A stretch of DNA of 55,937 bases, taken from DAOUGC01 sp034429695. Its GTDB lineage: Bacteria; Chloroflexota; Anaerolineae; Anaerolineales; Anaerolineaceae. Positions 1-8,913 of the stretch are shown here, piece after piece. A model generated the notes under the pieces. That model worked only from the letters and a program-made list of their open reading frames with translations. It did not search any database and was not told the origin of the DNA. Location of the stretch: assembly GCA_034429695.1 (NCBI GenBank), contig DAOUGC010000278.1, positions 1 through 55,937 on the forward strand, written 5' to 3'. Every line of letters starts with the position of its first letter. The first letter of the stretch is position 1. The position numbers and the translations under genes were made by a program.

Positions 1-3
1 GCC

Positions 4-741
4 ATGAATATTACCGAAAGGCGGCGTCTTGAGGAGTTGCGGCAACGTGCCACAGCACAAGTGGAAGTACAGCGGCGATTAATGGAACATCGCGAACAGG
101 AGCGCAATCTAATCGCTCGCGATTTACATGATGGCCCACTTCAGGAATTAATCAGCACCAACTTTGCCCTCTCTGATTTGATTGATATGCCGGATGAAAC
201 CCAAAGAGCTGAACGACTGCGGCAAATTATGGGGCAAATTCAGAACCAAATTAAAGAATTGCGCACTTTTTGTTACGATCTCCGCCCGCCCGCGCTTGCA
301 CCGTTTGGCTTGCAAAAAGCCATTTTGTCCCACATGGAGACCTTTAAGCAACGCAATGCGGGGATTAATTTTTCGCTGGATCTAGAACACGATGGCGAGC
401 GGGTTGCCCCACCGGTGCGCATGGCTTTATTCCGTATTTATCAGGAGTTACTCAATAATATCGTGCGCCATTCCAAAGCCAATGAGGCGCATTTGTCCAT
501 GCGAATCGTGGACGATGAGGTGATCATGGAGATGAGCGACAATGGAATTGGTTTCAATCTCCCGGATGAGTGGGTTGACCTGGCGAGGAAAGGGCATCTG
601 GGGATGGTTGGAATACTGGAGAGGATTGAATCGGTTGGAGGGACGGTGTCTTTCACAACGTCACCGGGCAAGGGCGTCAGGGTGGTGGTGAAGGCTCCCT
701 GCGATATCGGCGAACGCGAACAACCTGACCTGGCTGAATAA
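4..741 (+). CDS. NarL/DegS-type sensor histidine kinase, C-terminal part (N-terminus possibly outside window)
   Basis: The visible 245 residues carry a HisKA_3 dimerisation and phosphoacceptor segment (RDLHDGPLQE, His42) followed by a HATPase_c domain with the N-box ELLNNIVRHSKA near 148-159, the G1 box DNGIGF at 179-184 and a GHLGM segment near 198. This is the catalytic core of kinases that phosphorylate LuxR/NarL-type response regulators. No sensor domain or transmembrane segment is present, and the frame is open to the first base of the window, so the real start may lie upstream and the ATG at 4 may be internal. It converges on the response regulator on the other strand, and the two stops are separated by a terminator hairpin. 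The kinase call is firm; the start is not. Confidence 0.85.
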   Translation: MNITERRRLEELRQRATAQVEVQRRLMEHREQERNLIARDLHDGPLQELISTNFALSDLIDMPDETQRAERLRQIMGQIQNQIKELRTFCYDLRPPALAPFGLQKAILSHMETFKQRNAGINFSLDLEHDGERVAPPVRMALFRIYQELLNNIVRHSKANEAHLSMRIVDDEVIMEMSDNGIGFNLPDEWVDLARKGHLGMVGILERIESVGGTVSFTTSPGKGVRVVVKAPCDIGEREQPDLAE

Positions 742-770
742 AAAAGACTTCCCTCTATGAGGGAAGTCTT
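739..770 (-). terminator. Rho-independent terminator overlapping the 3' end of the 755-1201 gene
   Basis: A perfect 12-bp stem (744-755 with 759-770) with a 3-nt loop is followed on the minus strand by TTTTTT/ATTC. The loop contains the TAG stop of the minus-strand response regulator, and the upstream stem arm encodes its last four residues (RLPS). On the plus strand no T-run follows, so it mainly serves the minus-strand gene, though the stem may also protect the plus-strand mRNA end. Confidence 0.85.
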
Positions 771-1201
771 ACGGTTAGGAACCAGTATTGCTGCATATTT
801 CTCAATGCTTGCACCAATTCACCATACGAACCCGGTTTGGTAATAAATCCACTTCCGCCCAGCTCATAGGAACGCTGGACATCCTCCTGTTGATTGGAGG
901 TTGTTAAAATGACCACGGGTATGTAGCATAACTCCGTGTTGGCTTTTATTTCACGCAGTACCTGCCAGCCGTCTTTGCGTGGCATGTTGAGATCAAGGAG
1001 AATCAGCTCGGGTTTCACTGATTGGGTCATGGATGCAGCGTCGTCCTGAGCCAACAGATCCATCAGCGCCTCTCCATCGTTCACAAAGCGCAAGTCGCCA
1101 GTGATGTTAGCCTCAGTCAGGGCTTCCCGAATCAGCATGCGATCATCCGGATCATCTTCAGCAATAATAATAACCTTGTGTCTGCGGTGATCTTTCTTCA
1201 T
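755..1201 (-). CDS. Single-domain response regulator (Rcp1-like receiver)
   Basis: A 148-residue protein consisting of one REC domain and nothing else. The acidic pocket is E15-D16-D17, the phosphoacceptor is D70 in LLDLNMP, the switch Thr lies in VVILTTSN near 100, and the conserved Lys is K122 in ITKPG. The extended loop before the phosphoacceptor and the LTTSNQQEDV stretch are typical of Rcp1-like regulators that partner phytochrome or PAS histidine kinases. It is the last gene of the 755-6885 operon, 21 nt after the PAS histidine kinase, which is the obvious phosphodonor. It has no DNA-binding or enzymatic output, so it probably relays phosphate or acts by protein contact. Confidence 0.9.
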   Translation of the reverse strand: MKKDHRRHKVIIIAEDDPDDRMLIREALTEANITGDLRFVNDGEALMDLLAQDDAASMTQSVKPELILLDLNMPRKDGWQVLREIKANTELCYIPVVILTTSNQQEDVQRSYELGGSGFITKPGSYGELVQALRNMQQYWFLTVRLPS

Positions 1202-1222
1202 GATATATGCCCTCTCCCAAGA

Positions 1223-2530
1223 TCAAGTCAGTTTCAACATAATTCTGAAGGTGCTGCCCACACCTACCTGACTTGTCGCCGTGATGATGCCCCCATGCCT
1301 TTCCACGATCTTTTTACACGTTGCCAGACCTATGCCGCTTCCCTCGTACAATCCCGCGGGGTGTAATCGCTGGAAGGGTTGAAAAATGCGTTTGCTACTG
1401 GCCTCATCAAAACCTATCCCATTATCAGAAATGGCAAAGATCACCATTCCAGATTGTTCCTGAGGGTATTCAACTTCCACGGTCAACTGTGGATATACCC
1501 CGATCTTATGAAATTTTACACCATTTTCAATCAAATTCTGCATTAACTGTCTAATTTGTACAGGGTCTCCCTCAATCTCTGGCAGATCTGAAACCTTAAC
1601 GACGGCATGTTCACGTTCCAGCAGGTTTTCCAGATCCGAAAGCACCTCACGGAAGACCTCATTCATGTTGACCCGCTGAAAGGGTTTTCCCTGGGTGGTT
1701 ACCCTTGAAAGGGAAAGCATGCCATCGATCATGTTTCTCATCCGGCGAGTGGCATTCAACATGCGTGTCAGGTAATTGCGTTCATCCTCCGTCCAGTGAT
1801 CCAAATTTCCCGCCAATCGATCTCCAAATACCTGGATTTTCCGGAGAGGTTCTTGAAGGTCATGGGACGCTACAAATGCAAAGGCTTCCAGTTCACGATT
1901 GCTGCGTTCGAGCCGGCTGGCGTATTCCAGTAGTTCCATCTGAACCATCTTGATGGGCGATAGGTCGAGCAGGAAACAGATAAATTCACCCGGAGTGTCT
2001 TCGAGAGCCGCAAAACCCATCAAAATGGGAACCCGATGGCCGTTTTTGTGAATGTATTCTTTTTCATATGGTGTGCACGTACCTGTACGATTGGCTTCCT
2101 GAATGCCCAGTTGATCGATTTGATGATATTCGCTGGGGGTAAGTTGATTCCAATCAATTTTTCCCTCCAACAAATCCCCTCTAGAATATCCTATTGTTTC
2201 CAGGAATTTGTCATTGGCTTCAATAATTCTTCCATTTTCCAATGAGTAATATACTCCCAGAATGTTGGAGTCCACCAGACGGCGTAAACGTCCTTCGCTG
2301 ATACGCAATTCACGTGTACGTTGATCGACTATTTCTTCCAGGTGTTCGTTGAGGACGCGCAATTCCTGCTCCACCGCAACAATCCGGGTTACATCGACAA
2401 TGAGTGATACTGCACCCACCATCTCACCGCGGGTATTTTTTAAAGGGGCGGCTGAAACCAGCAGTTCCACCCAATGACCCAACCTTCCTCGATAACGCAT
2501 GCGTTGATCCAGGACAGTTACATCCTGCAC
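1223..2530 (-). CDS. PAS histidine kinase, C-terminal fragment downstream of an in-frame TAG
   Basis: A 435-residue product if translation restarts at the GTG at 2530. It begins inside a PAS domain (WVELLVSAAPLKNTRGEMVG...DVT, residues about 20-48), then has a coiled coil, a second PAS (about 80-195), a HisKA of the phytochrome/NtrB-like type with His223 in VASHDLQEPLRK, and a HATPase_c with NGIGF near 385 and a GSGIGLA box. It is in the same frame as the upstream 2540-4564 gene, separated from it only by TAG plus three codons (Arg-Arg-Ala). The upstream fragment ends exactly where this PAS is cut. I read both as one original kinase of about 1113 residues. The restart GTG has no convincing Shine-Dalgarno. 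Confidence 0.85.
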   Translation of the reverse strand: MQDVTVLDQRMRYRGRLGHWVELLVSAAPLKNTRGEMVGAVSLIVDVTRIVAVEQELRVLNEHLEEIVDQRTRELRISEGRLRRLVDSNILGVYYSLENGRIIEANDKFLETIGYSRGDLLEGKIDWNQLTPSEYHQIDQLGIQEANRTGTCTPYEKEYIHKNGHRVPILMGFAALEDTPGEFICFLLDLSPIKMVQMELLEYASRLERSNRELEAFAFVASHDLQEPLRKIQVFGDRLAGNLDHWTEDERNYLTRMLNATRRMRNMIDGMLSLSRVTTQGKPFQRVNMNEVFREVLSDLENLLEREHAVVKVSDLPEIEGDPVQIRQLMQNLIENGVKFHKIGVYPQLTVEVEYPQEQSGMVIFAISDNGIGFDEASSKRIFQPFQRLHPAGLYEGSGIGLATCKKIVERHGGIITATSQVGVGSTFRIMLKLT

Positions 2531-2539
2531 TGCCCGTCT

Positions 2540-2542
2540 CTA
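2540..2542 (-). other. In-frame amber codon interrupting a PAS domain
   Basis: On the minus strand the codons run GCC CTC CCA TAG AGA CGG GCA GTG CAG, reading Ala-Leu-Pro-stop-Arg-Arg-Ala-Val-Gln in one continuous frame. The protein on both sides makes one normal PAS domain if the stop is read as a residue. PAS domains usually have a hydrophobic residue here, and TTG (Leu) or TGG (Trp) would each become TAG by a single base change. It may be a real nonsense mutation, a sequencing error, or read-through. TAG terminates other genes in the window (755-1201, gltX), so a general reassignment is not supported. Confidence 0.85.
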
Positions 2543-4564
2543 TGGGAGGGCTGCATTGGGTATTTCCTGTCCATTTTCGTCGATAAAGCTGCAAATGGAA
2601 TGTTCCCAGAATGGGCGATCTTCTGCCAGGTCTTCCATCATCGCCAGGACGGGGCGATTGGCAACCTGTATGACGCCCTCAAGATCCACAACCAAAATGG
2701 CGTTTTCTGCCTGCTGCACCACAGCTTCGAGCAGCATTTTTTGGTTTTCCAATTCCTTTAATGCCGCTTCGCGTTCCATGGTGCGATGATGCAATCTTTC
2801 CCGCATATCCTTGAAGGATGAACTTAAAAGATCGATTTCATCCACCGAACTCTGTGGGAGAGGCAGGGGGGCCAGGCCAATGGCTATGGCTCTGGCTGCC
2901 ATGCCAAGCTGGTTGATGGGCTGCACCAACCAGTTGGAAAGCAACATGCCGATACCGATGGTGAACAGGATGGCGAGCAGGATGAACGCAAACGCCATGT
3001 CCCTGGTCCGGTAGATGCCGGCATAGGCGCTGCTGGTGGCATATTCCAGAACAACACTCCACCCATGGTCTGTCATTGATGAATAAGTGATGATATCTTC
3101 ACGATCAGGGGGAGCGCGGTAGATAAATCCCCCGGATTGCTCCCCACTGGAAAAAATATCGGTGGATTGGAGCAGGTATGGATTACTCTCTGCGAGGATC
3201 ACAACCTTGTCATTACTTTGCTCACTGTCATGAACATAAGCCTTGTTGAGGGGATCCACCAGGTAATATGACCATCCACCATTGGAATAAGGGCGATTGA
3301 ATTTGGCCAGTATGGACTTCACCGGGAAAGTGGCGCAAACGAAACCAGCCTGTTCTCCGCGACTATAAATCGGTGCAGAAATTAATATGCCTGGTTGATT
3401 CCCGCCTGGCAGGGTGACGAGCGCGCTCAAGCCGTTTTTTCTGGCCCTTATATGGCTAAAGAAATCCAGAGCGCTGAGATCGTAAATGGTTTCAGGTGAT
3501 GTACTGACGATCAAAAAGCCTTCTGCTCCATAAAGAGAGTATGTGGATTGAGCCGTGGAAGAGAGGGCGTACTGGTTGAGGAACTCAATTTGTTGAATTG
3601 TGGACATCGACAACAAATTGGGCCGGCTGGATATCACACGAAGAGTGGTTTGAATGGTCTTAAATTGATTTTCCAAATCACTTGCGTTGGTTACGGTTGT
3701 TTCTTTTTGTTGATTAATGAACACCCGGGTCAGTGTATCGTCCTCAGTTGAAACAAACAGGGTCACGGCGATGACAATGGTTGTAAGAATCATAATGGAC
3801 GATATCAACGATACCCGTAACCGAAAGGATCGACGCTGGATTTTGATTCCAACGCTATGCAGCCACAAGAAAAACAAATAAGCGATTGACAAGAACCCAA
3901 AAATGGAAACAGAAATCCAGATATTGGATGGTTTACCAAAGCTGGCAATAAATATCAGGTAGGTGCTGTTAAACAATGCACATAACACCACCAAAATATT
4001 ACCCGGCTTCCCGGATTTTTTTCGTTCCAAAAGGGTTTGCAGGAAAGCTGCAACGCTTAACGCAAAAAAGAGTAGACCAAATATGCGCGGAAAGTTATCA
4101 GGAACAAAAAAGGTGGGTGAGGAATAGACATCTCCGGCAATGAACAAAACAATGCCGATTGAAAACGTCTGGATGGAAAACAGCAGAGTAAATAGATTTA
4201 CCCCACCTTGTTGAGTTTCGTTTTCATTGAGCGGAGAAAATGCAGTATGGATGCACCCAAGGCAAAATGGCGCCAGCACCGAAACAAACAAAGGGCGGGT
4301 GAATTGCATGAAGGAAACCATTAAGATACCAAACAGGCTTGCACCGCATAAATACGACAAGGTGTAAAGCCACCTTGGAAGTTTAAAGGTGGTGGATGTT
4401 GTAATCAGTATCCCAACGGAGAAAAAGAGGGCTCCCCAAAGTTCATTATGGAGAATGAAGTAAGAGTATGCCATTTGATTGAGTTGATGGGGAACCACCA
4501 AAATGACGGTTCCTATCAACGTCATCATGACACCTGTGACCCACCGAAAGGTCTGTATGCGCAT
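2543..4564 (-). CDS. Membrane sensor with extracytoplasmic Cache-like domain, HAMP and half a PAS (N-terminal part of the split kinase)
   Basis: 674 residues, stop at 2540-2542. The first ~245 residues hold about eight hydrophobic segments, a multi-pass membrane domain like MASE-type modules. Another transmembrane helix near 250-272 leads into an extracytoplasmic region of roughly 270 residues with a double-Cache-like pattern (IYDLSALDFF, LISAPIYSRG). A further transmembrane segment near 548-570, a HAMP domain (VQPINQLGMAARAI...) and a coiled coil follow, and then the first half of a PAS domain (NAILVVDLEGVIQVANR). The protein stops within that PAS at the amber codon. It begins 14 nt after the diguanylate cyclase stop, so the genes are probably cotranscribed. 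Alone it would have no kinase output. Confidence 0.85.
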
Positions 4565-4578
4565 GATTTCCGCCTGAT

Positions 4579-6885
4579 TCAGGTTTGTTCTATACGGTTG
4601 CGGCCATTTCTTTTAGCCCGGTACAGAGCTTCGTCTGCACGAGTGAGAACTTCACCAAGCGATTGGGTATTGGTTAATGCCCGGGTAACTCCCAGGCTAA
4701 GGGTTATCGGAATGGGACCTGTTTCAGCAACCAATGGATAATTGTTGATGAGATGAACGATACGTTGGCCAATACGGAAAGCAAGTTCGGGTTCGGTTTC
4801 AGGCAGCAGGATGGCGAATTCATCACCGCCCAGGCGCCCGATGGTATCGCTGGAGCGGATGACAGACCGAACATGAGCCGCTACATGGGTCAACACCCTG
4901 TCTCCGATTGCATGTCCGTGGGTATCGTTGATCTCTTTAAATTTGTCAATATCCATCATGATGATGGACAGGATCGAATGATAACGATTGGCTCGTTCCA
5001 GTTCGCGTTCAGCCACATCCATAAAACCGCGGCGGTTGTATAAGCCGGTTAGCACATCAGTTATTGCCAGGCGCTGCACTTCGGCATGCAGCATGGCATT
5101 ATGGATGGCTGCAGTGGTGGCCGCGGCAAAAGAAGTCAGGAGATTAAGGTCTGACTCTGAGAAGGCGTGATCACGGGTGGAGATCAAGGACAGCGCTCCC
5201 AGGACGTGATCCCCAGACATTAACGGGGAAACAATCTCAGATGCATAGCCTCTTTCACCGACATCGGTATGGTGCATGATGGAATGTTTCTCTGTGACAG
5301 CTCTTACAGCCACTTCTTTTGAAAAACGCGGGTTGATCCGCGATATTCGGCTATCGGAATAATTATGTTCTGCCCTGACTTCCAGCTCTCCGGTTTCCCG
5401 TATCAGCAGGAAAAGGCGGCCCTTTTCTGCGGCAGGGATGGCGCTCTGAGCGGCATCCAGGATCTGGGTGAGCAATGTGTTGAGATCCAGTGTTTGAACA
5501 AGCGCAGTTGTTGCCTTGTAAAGGGCATTAATTTCACTCAATAATTGCTCGCGTTCGGTGATGTCCGTCATCACCATCACTGCGCCGGTTAATTTCTGAT
5601 CATTGATAATGGGGGAGGCATTGACCAGCAGGGTCAGATCCCGGCCGGAGGATGTCATGATAAAACGCCTGCCGGTTACAGTTTGTCCCTGGGTGGCCCA
5701 TGAGAAGGGGGTATTCTCCAGTGTTACCATGGAGCCGTCCTGGTGACGCAGGTTCAATTGCCTCACGATATCTTGTTGATCCATCCTGACCGGGTTGAAA
5801 CCAAATAATTGCAACGTTGCCGGATTTGCCAGGATGGGGACACCGTGTTCATTGTATATAATCACAGCCAATGGGATGGCATGGATGACTGCGTCGAGTT
5901 CATTGGCGCGAGCAGATGCTTCATGGGCAGCCTGTTGGGCGCGTTTGCTGGATAAAGCCAGTTGGGCGGTGCGCTCTTCCACCCGCTTTTCCAGCTCTGA
6001 TTTTGCCACCCGCAACTCCTGTTCGGCTATTTCTCTTTCGGTGATGTCAAAGATGGTCATAATGCGGGCTTTTTCATCGGCAAACTTAATCATGCCAAAG
6101 GTTACATCCACCCATCGTTCTTCCCCGTCGCGCTTTGTCACCTTGATTTCAAAGCGGTTGGAAACCCAGTTCTCTTCCATGTCAGAAGGCTGAAAGATCA
6201 TGTGATAGTTGGGATGCACCAGATCGGTAAAAACCCGTCCAAGCATATCATCCGGCTCAAAACCAAAAACAAATCTGGCTGCCGGATTGGCATATTGGAT
6301 TTTATTCTCACCGTCAATGATTAAGATCACTGCAGAGGTGGTCTCAGCCAGCACACGAAAACGCTCTTCACTGACCTGCAATGCTTCCTGGATTTGTTGA
6401 CGGCGATGAATTTCTGCGTTTAATTCACGGTTTGTGGCTGCCAGGGCTTCGGTTCGTTCCTGAACACGGTCTTCCAGATCATCCCTGGTTTTGGCGCGCT
6501 CCAGTGTATATCGGATGGATCTTTCCAGGATGAAGGGCGTGAGTTGATCCTTCAGAAGGTATTCTGAGATACCCACCTGCATTGCGCGTAAATCGAGGTC
6601 ATAACTGCCCTGGCCGGTCAGGAGGATCGCGGGAGTAGAGGAGCCTTCTTGGGAAATATTTTGAAACCACTCCAGACCGGTTCTGCTGCCCAGGTAATAA
6701 TCCACAAGATACAGATCGTACCTGCCTGATCTGGCATTTGAAAGTGCGCTGTCGTAATCACTAGCCCAATCAAGATGATAAATGACACCGGGGACGATGG
6801 TTTGCATCTCCCGCAGGGTCTCCTTCAGTAAGAAGTATTCATCCTCATCATCATCGACCAGCAATAAAAAGAGTTCTAGTTCCAT
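4579..6885 (-). CDS. Response-regulator diguanylate cyclase (REC-PAS-PAS-GAF-GGDEF)
   Basis: Makes c-di-GMP from GTP. The chosen ATG at 6885 gives 768 residues and has GGAG 5 nt upstream; a longer frame begins at 6957 without such a site. REC spans about 4-120 (acidic VDDDEDE, phosphoacceptor D62 in YLVDYYLG, Lys112 in LLKDQ). A coiled coil, two PAS domains (about 170-290 and 325-440) and a GAF (about 445-590) follow, with GGDEF at 600-768. The active site is an intact GGDEF at 686-690, and an RSSD product-inhibition I-site sits five residues before it, so the enzyme should be active and feedback-controlled. First gene of a three-gene operon with the split kinase and the Rcp1-like regulator, which suggests phosphorelay control of c-di-GMP. 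Confidence 0.92.
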   Translation of the reverse strand: MELELFLLLVDDDEDEYFLLKETLREMQTIVPGVIYHLDWASDYDSALSNARSGRYDLYLVDYYLGSRTGLEWFQNISQEGSSTPAILLTGQGSYDLDLRAMQVGISEYLLKDQLTPFILERSIRYTLERAKTRDDLEDRVQERTEALAATNRELNAEIHRRQQIQEALQVSEERFRVLAETTSAVILIIDGENKIQYANPAARFVFGFEPDDMLGRVFTDLVHPNYHMIFQPSDMEENWVSNRFEIKVTKRDGEERWVDVTFGMIKFADEKARIMTIFDITEREIAEQELRVAKSELEKRVEERTAQLALSSKRAQQAAHEASARANELDAVIHAIPLAVIIYNEHGVPILANPATLQLFGFNPVRMDQQDIVRQLNLRHQDGSMVTLENTPFSWATQGQTVTGRRFIMTSSGRDLTLLVNASPIINDQKLTGAVMVMTDITEREQLLSEINALYKATTALVQTLDLNTLLTQILDAAQSAIPAAEKGRLFLLIRETGELEVRAEHNYSDSRISRINPRFSKEVAVRAVTEKHSIMHHTDVGERGYASEIVSPLMSGDHVLGALSLISTRDHAFSESDLNLLTSFAAATTAAIHNAMLHAEVQRLAITDVLTGLYNRRGFMDVAERELERANRYHSILSIIMMDIDKFKEINDTHGHAIGDRVLTHVAAHVRSVIRSSDTIGRLGGDEFAILLPETEPELAFRIGQRIVHLINNYPLVAETGPIPITLSLGVTRALTNTQSLGEVLTRADEALYRAKRNGRNRIEQT

Positions 6886-7178
6886 AGGGCTCCAAATAAT
6901 GTTGACAATAATGATATTATATCCGAACGACGGTATTATCCTTGGGGGAATTGTCACCTTTTATATGGACATAAGGTATGTACTCAAATAATTGATATGA
7001 TTTTGAAATTAAATTACTTGTAAAACGTTAGGTGGACAATAATCCCTCATGTATAATGAGGGATACCGATTTGACAGGGGGGCAATGGGGGAATCGGGTA
7101 AGGTCGCATCTCCATCGAATTTGGGACAGTCGTAGATTCATCCTGCAACCAGGGGCAACATTGAATCCGGGTGGTGTT
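6886..7178. other. Divergent intergenic region between the cyclase operon and the OmpR-type regulator
   Basis: AT-rich 293 nt with no convincing gene. A minus-strand TATAAT lies at 6916-6921, about 30 nt before the cyclase start, but no good -35 lies at 16-18 nt. On the plus strand a TATAAT lies at 7052-7057 inside a palindrome (separate entry). A TTGACA at 6902-6907 on the plus strand has no properly spaced -10. Confidence 0.4.
7042..7064 (+). promoter_or_regulatory. Perfect palindrome overlapping a TATAAT box: candidate operator or promoter of the OmpR-family gene
   Basis: ATCCCTCAT (7042-7050) and ATGAGGGAT (7056-7064) form 9-nt perfect inverted arms around GTATA. A consensus -10 hexamer TATAAT lies at 7052-7057 in the centre, with a weak -35 TTAGGT at 7028-7033 (18-nt spacer). 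A dimeric repressor bound here would occlude RNA polymerase. The site is about 115 nt upstream of the regulator start, so autoregulation is plausible but unproven. Confidence 0.5.
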
Positions 7179-7919
7179 ATGAATGGAATTAAGATTCTCA
7201 TCGTTGCCGGCAACGAAGCTGATCGAGCGTTGATCGAGCAAATATTGACACAGCACGGCTATCTGGCAAGGACGGCCGAAGCCGACCGGGTGAAAGGCTT
7301 GCTGGAACGTGAAATATTTGACATCGTAATGGTTGATCTGGATATGGAGAATGATCAGGGGACCAGAGTGCTTTCCCAGGTATTGGAATGTTGCCCTTTA
7401 GTGAAAACCATTGCCATGACCAGCCGGAAGACATTTGAGACTGCCCTGAATGTTCTTCGGCTGCACATGCATGATTTACTTCTTATGCCATTAACCAACG
7501 AAGAGTTGTTGGGAAGCCTGGAACGGGTACTGACAACAGATGGGAAACATCTCCGGGATGGGGTGAGTAAAGAACGATATGATTTTTCAACAAAACCATA
7601 TATATACCAATTACAGAACAACGTTCAGATAGATATTCGCAAACATATTGTGCAATGGGATGACCATTTACTGGTGTTAACCCCAACAGAAACCATTTTT
7701 CTCCAGGTGCTGCTGGAAAGACATAATGAACTGATTTCTTATACCAATATCGTAATGAGTATGCACGGGTACAAGACCACCGAAAAGGATGCGGCAGCGG
7801 TCCTTCGCACCATTGTCAGTCGTTTGCGAAAAAAGATCGATCAGGTTCCCGGTGGGGACAAATGGATCCATACTGTGCGGGGAGCGGGTTATTGTTTTGA
7901 GGGAAAGTTGGAGGGGTGA
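7179..7919 (+). CDS. OmpR-family regulator with degenerate receiver domain
   Basis: 246 residues from the ATG at 7179 (GGTGGTG just upstream); the frame is open further upstream but without a start signal. The N-terminal domain has a receiver fold and keeps Asp53 (IVMVDLDM) and Thr81 (IAMTS). The acidic pair after strand 1 is replaced by A-G-N-E (10-13), and the conserved Lys is Met103 (LLLMPL). The C-terminal winged helix (about 145-242) is a full Trans_reg_C domain with LTPTETIFLQVLL, VLRTIVSRLRKKI and the end motif IHTVRGAGYCF. It is probably a DNA-binding regulator working without normal phosphorylation. No kinase is encoded beside it on the same strand. Confidence 0.88.
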   Translation: MNGIKILIVAGNEADRALIEQILTQHGYLARTAEADRVKGLLEREIFDIVMVDLDMENDQGTRVLSQVLECCPLVKTIAMTSRKTFETALNVLRLHMHDLLLMPLTNEELLGSLERVLTTDGKHLRDGVSKERYDFSTKPYIYQLQNNVQIDIRKHIVQWDDHLLVLTPTETIFLQVLLERHNELISYTNIVMSMHGYKTTEKDAAAVLRTIVSRLRKKIDQVPGGDKWIHTVRGAGYCFEGKLEG

Positions 7920-7944
7920 CCAAACCGGTACGGATGGTCCATAG

Positions 7945-8904
7945 TTAATTCGGTTTCCACGGGAAATCTGACGTAGGCATTTGAGGGGGATTTAGCCACG
8001 AAAGCCAGCCAGTGGTGTTTCTTTTTTCCGGAGTATATCGGTCGAAGCCGACCAGCAAAAGACAGGCTGCCAGTAACAAAGCCCCCAACCACTGCGGGAT
8101 GGTTAGACTTTCACCCAACCAGAAAATGGCAATCAGCACGGTGACGAATACCTCAGCCAGACCCAGCATGGCGGTTTGCAAGCCGCCAAGGTGCTTGACA
8201 CCGGTAAACAGGCTGACTCTGGACAGGAAGGTGAAAAACGCCATACCGATCAGGGGATACCATGTTGTATGGGTGCTGGCAGGGGGGAACTGCCGGTCAA
8301 AGATCAGGAAGGAGACCAGCACGGTCAGCCCCATGGAGATTAGCGTGTACAGGGTGACTGTGGGAGCCGGCACCTCAAACAACACGCGTTGATTGATGAT
8401 GAGATGCAGGGCATACAGCGCAGCCGACCCGAGCATCAACCCGGCGCCAAGCCAATCAACCTGTTGTTTGCCAAACGACACCAGCAGGTAGATGCCCGGT
8501 ATGGACAACGCCAATCGAAACAGGGTGAGCGGTGTGATGGACTGCCGGTCGATCAACAACCATAAAGCCACGAAAATGGGGTAAAAAGAGTACAGCATGT
8601 GGCCCAAACCGGCATCCATACGGCTTAATGCGCTGTAGTAGAGAATGGAGCCCAGACCGTTGATAAAACCAGCCAACACACAACCAATTAAACCAACCGG
8701 ATAGATATAAAAGAATTTCCGATTGAAGATCAACATCATCAGCATCATCATTGCCGCTGCCAGCGTGGTGCGAACAGCAACCACCGCCAGCGGAGTGAAA
8801 CCGTACCTCAATGCCACCTTTCCCAGCACAGGCGCCAAACCAAGGCATACTGCCGAGAGAAGCGCGGCAGATATACCGGTTGCGCGGGTGCGGGTATAAG
8901 CCAT
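7945..8904 (-). CDS. DMT-superfamily (EamA) transporter
   Basis: 319 residues with about ten hydrophobic helices in two repeated EamA halves (first near 10-140, second near 150-290), the layout of RhtA/YdcZ-like drug and metabolite exporters. The substrate cannot be read from sequence. It starts 9 nt after the stop of the threonine-synthase/REC fusion, whose TAG is part of this gene's TAGGAA Shine-Dalgarno, so the two are likely translated from one mRNA. Because family members such as RhtA export threonine and homoserine, an amino-acid exporter paired with a threonine-synthase-like enzyme is a reasonable inference. It is the last gene of the region 2 operon and converges with the OmpR-type gene. 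Confidence 0.85.
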   Translation of the reverse strand: MAYTRTRATGISAALLSAVCLGLAPVLGKVALRYGFTPLAVVAVRTTLAAAMMMLMMLIFNRKFFYIYPVGLIGCVLAGFINGLGSILYYSALSRMDAGLGHMLYSFYPIFVALWLLIDRQSITPLTLFRLALSIPGIYLLVSFGKQQVDWLGAGLMLGSAALYALHLIINQRVLFEVPAPTVTLYTLISMGLTVLVSFLIFDRQFPPASTHTTWYPLIGMAFFTFLSRVSLFTGVKHLGGLQTAMLGLAEVFVTVLIAIFWLGESLTIPQWLGALLLAACLLLVGFDRYTPEKRNTTGWLSWLNPPQMPTSDFPWKPN

Positions 8905-8913
8905 TTTGGTTTC

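Noticed and set aside
2540..2542. Genome-wide TAG recoding or pyrrolysine
   Set aside because: TAG is used as the genuine stop of other genes here (755-1201, azlD, gltX) and no pyrrolysine gene is in the window; a local mutation or error is simpler.
7921..7956. AAACCG/CGGTTT inverted repeat as a terminator between convergent genes
   Set aside because: The stem is six base pairs with a loop over 20 nt and no T-run.
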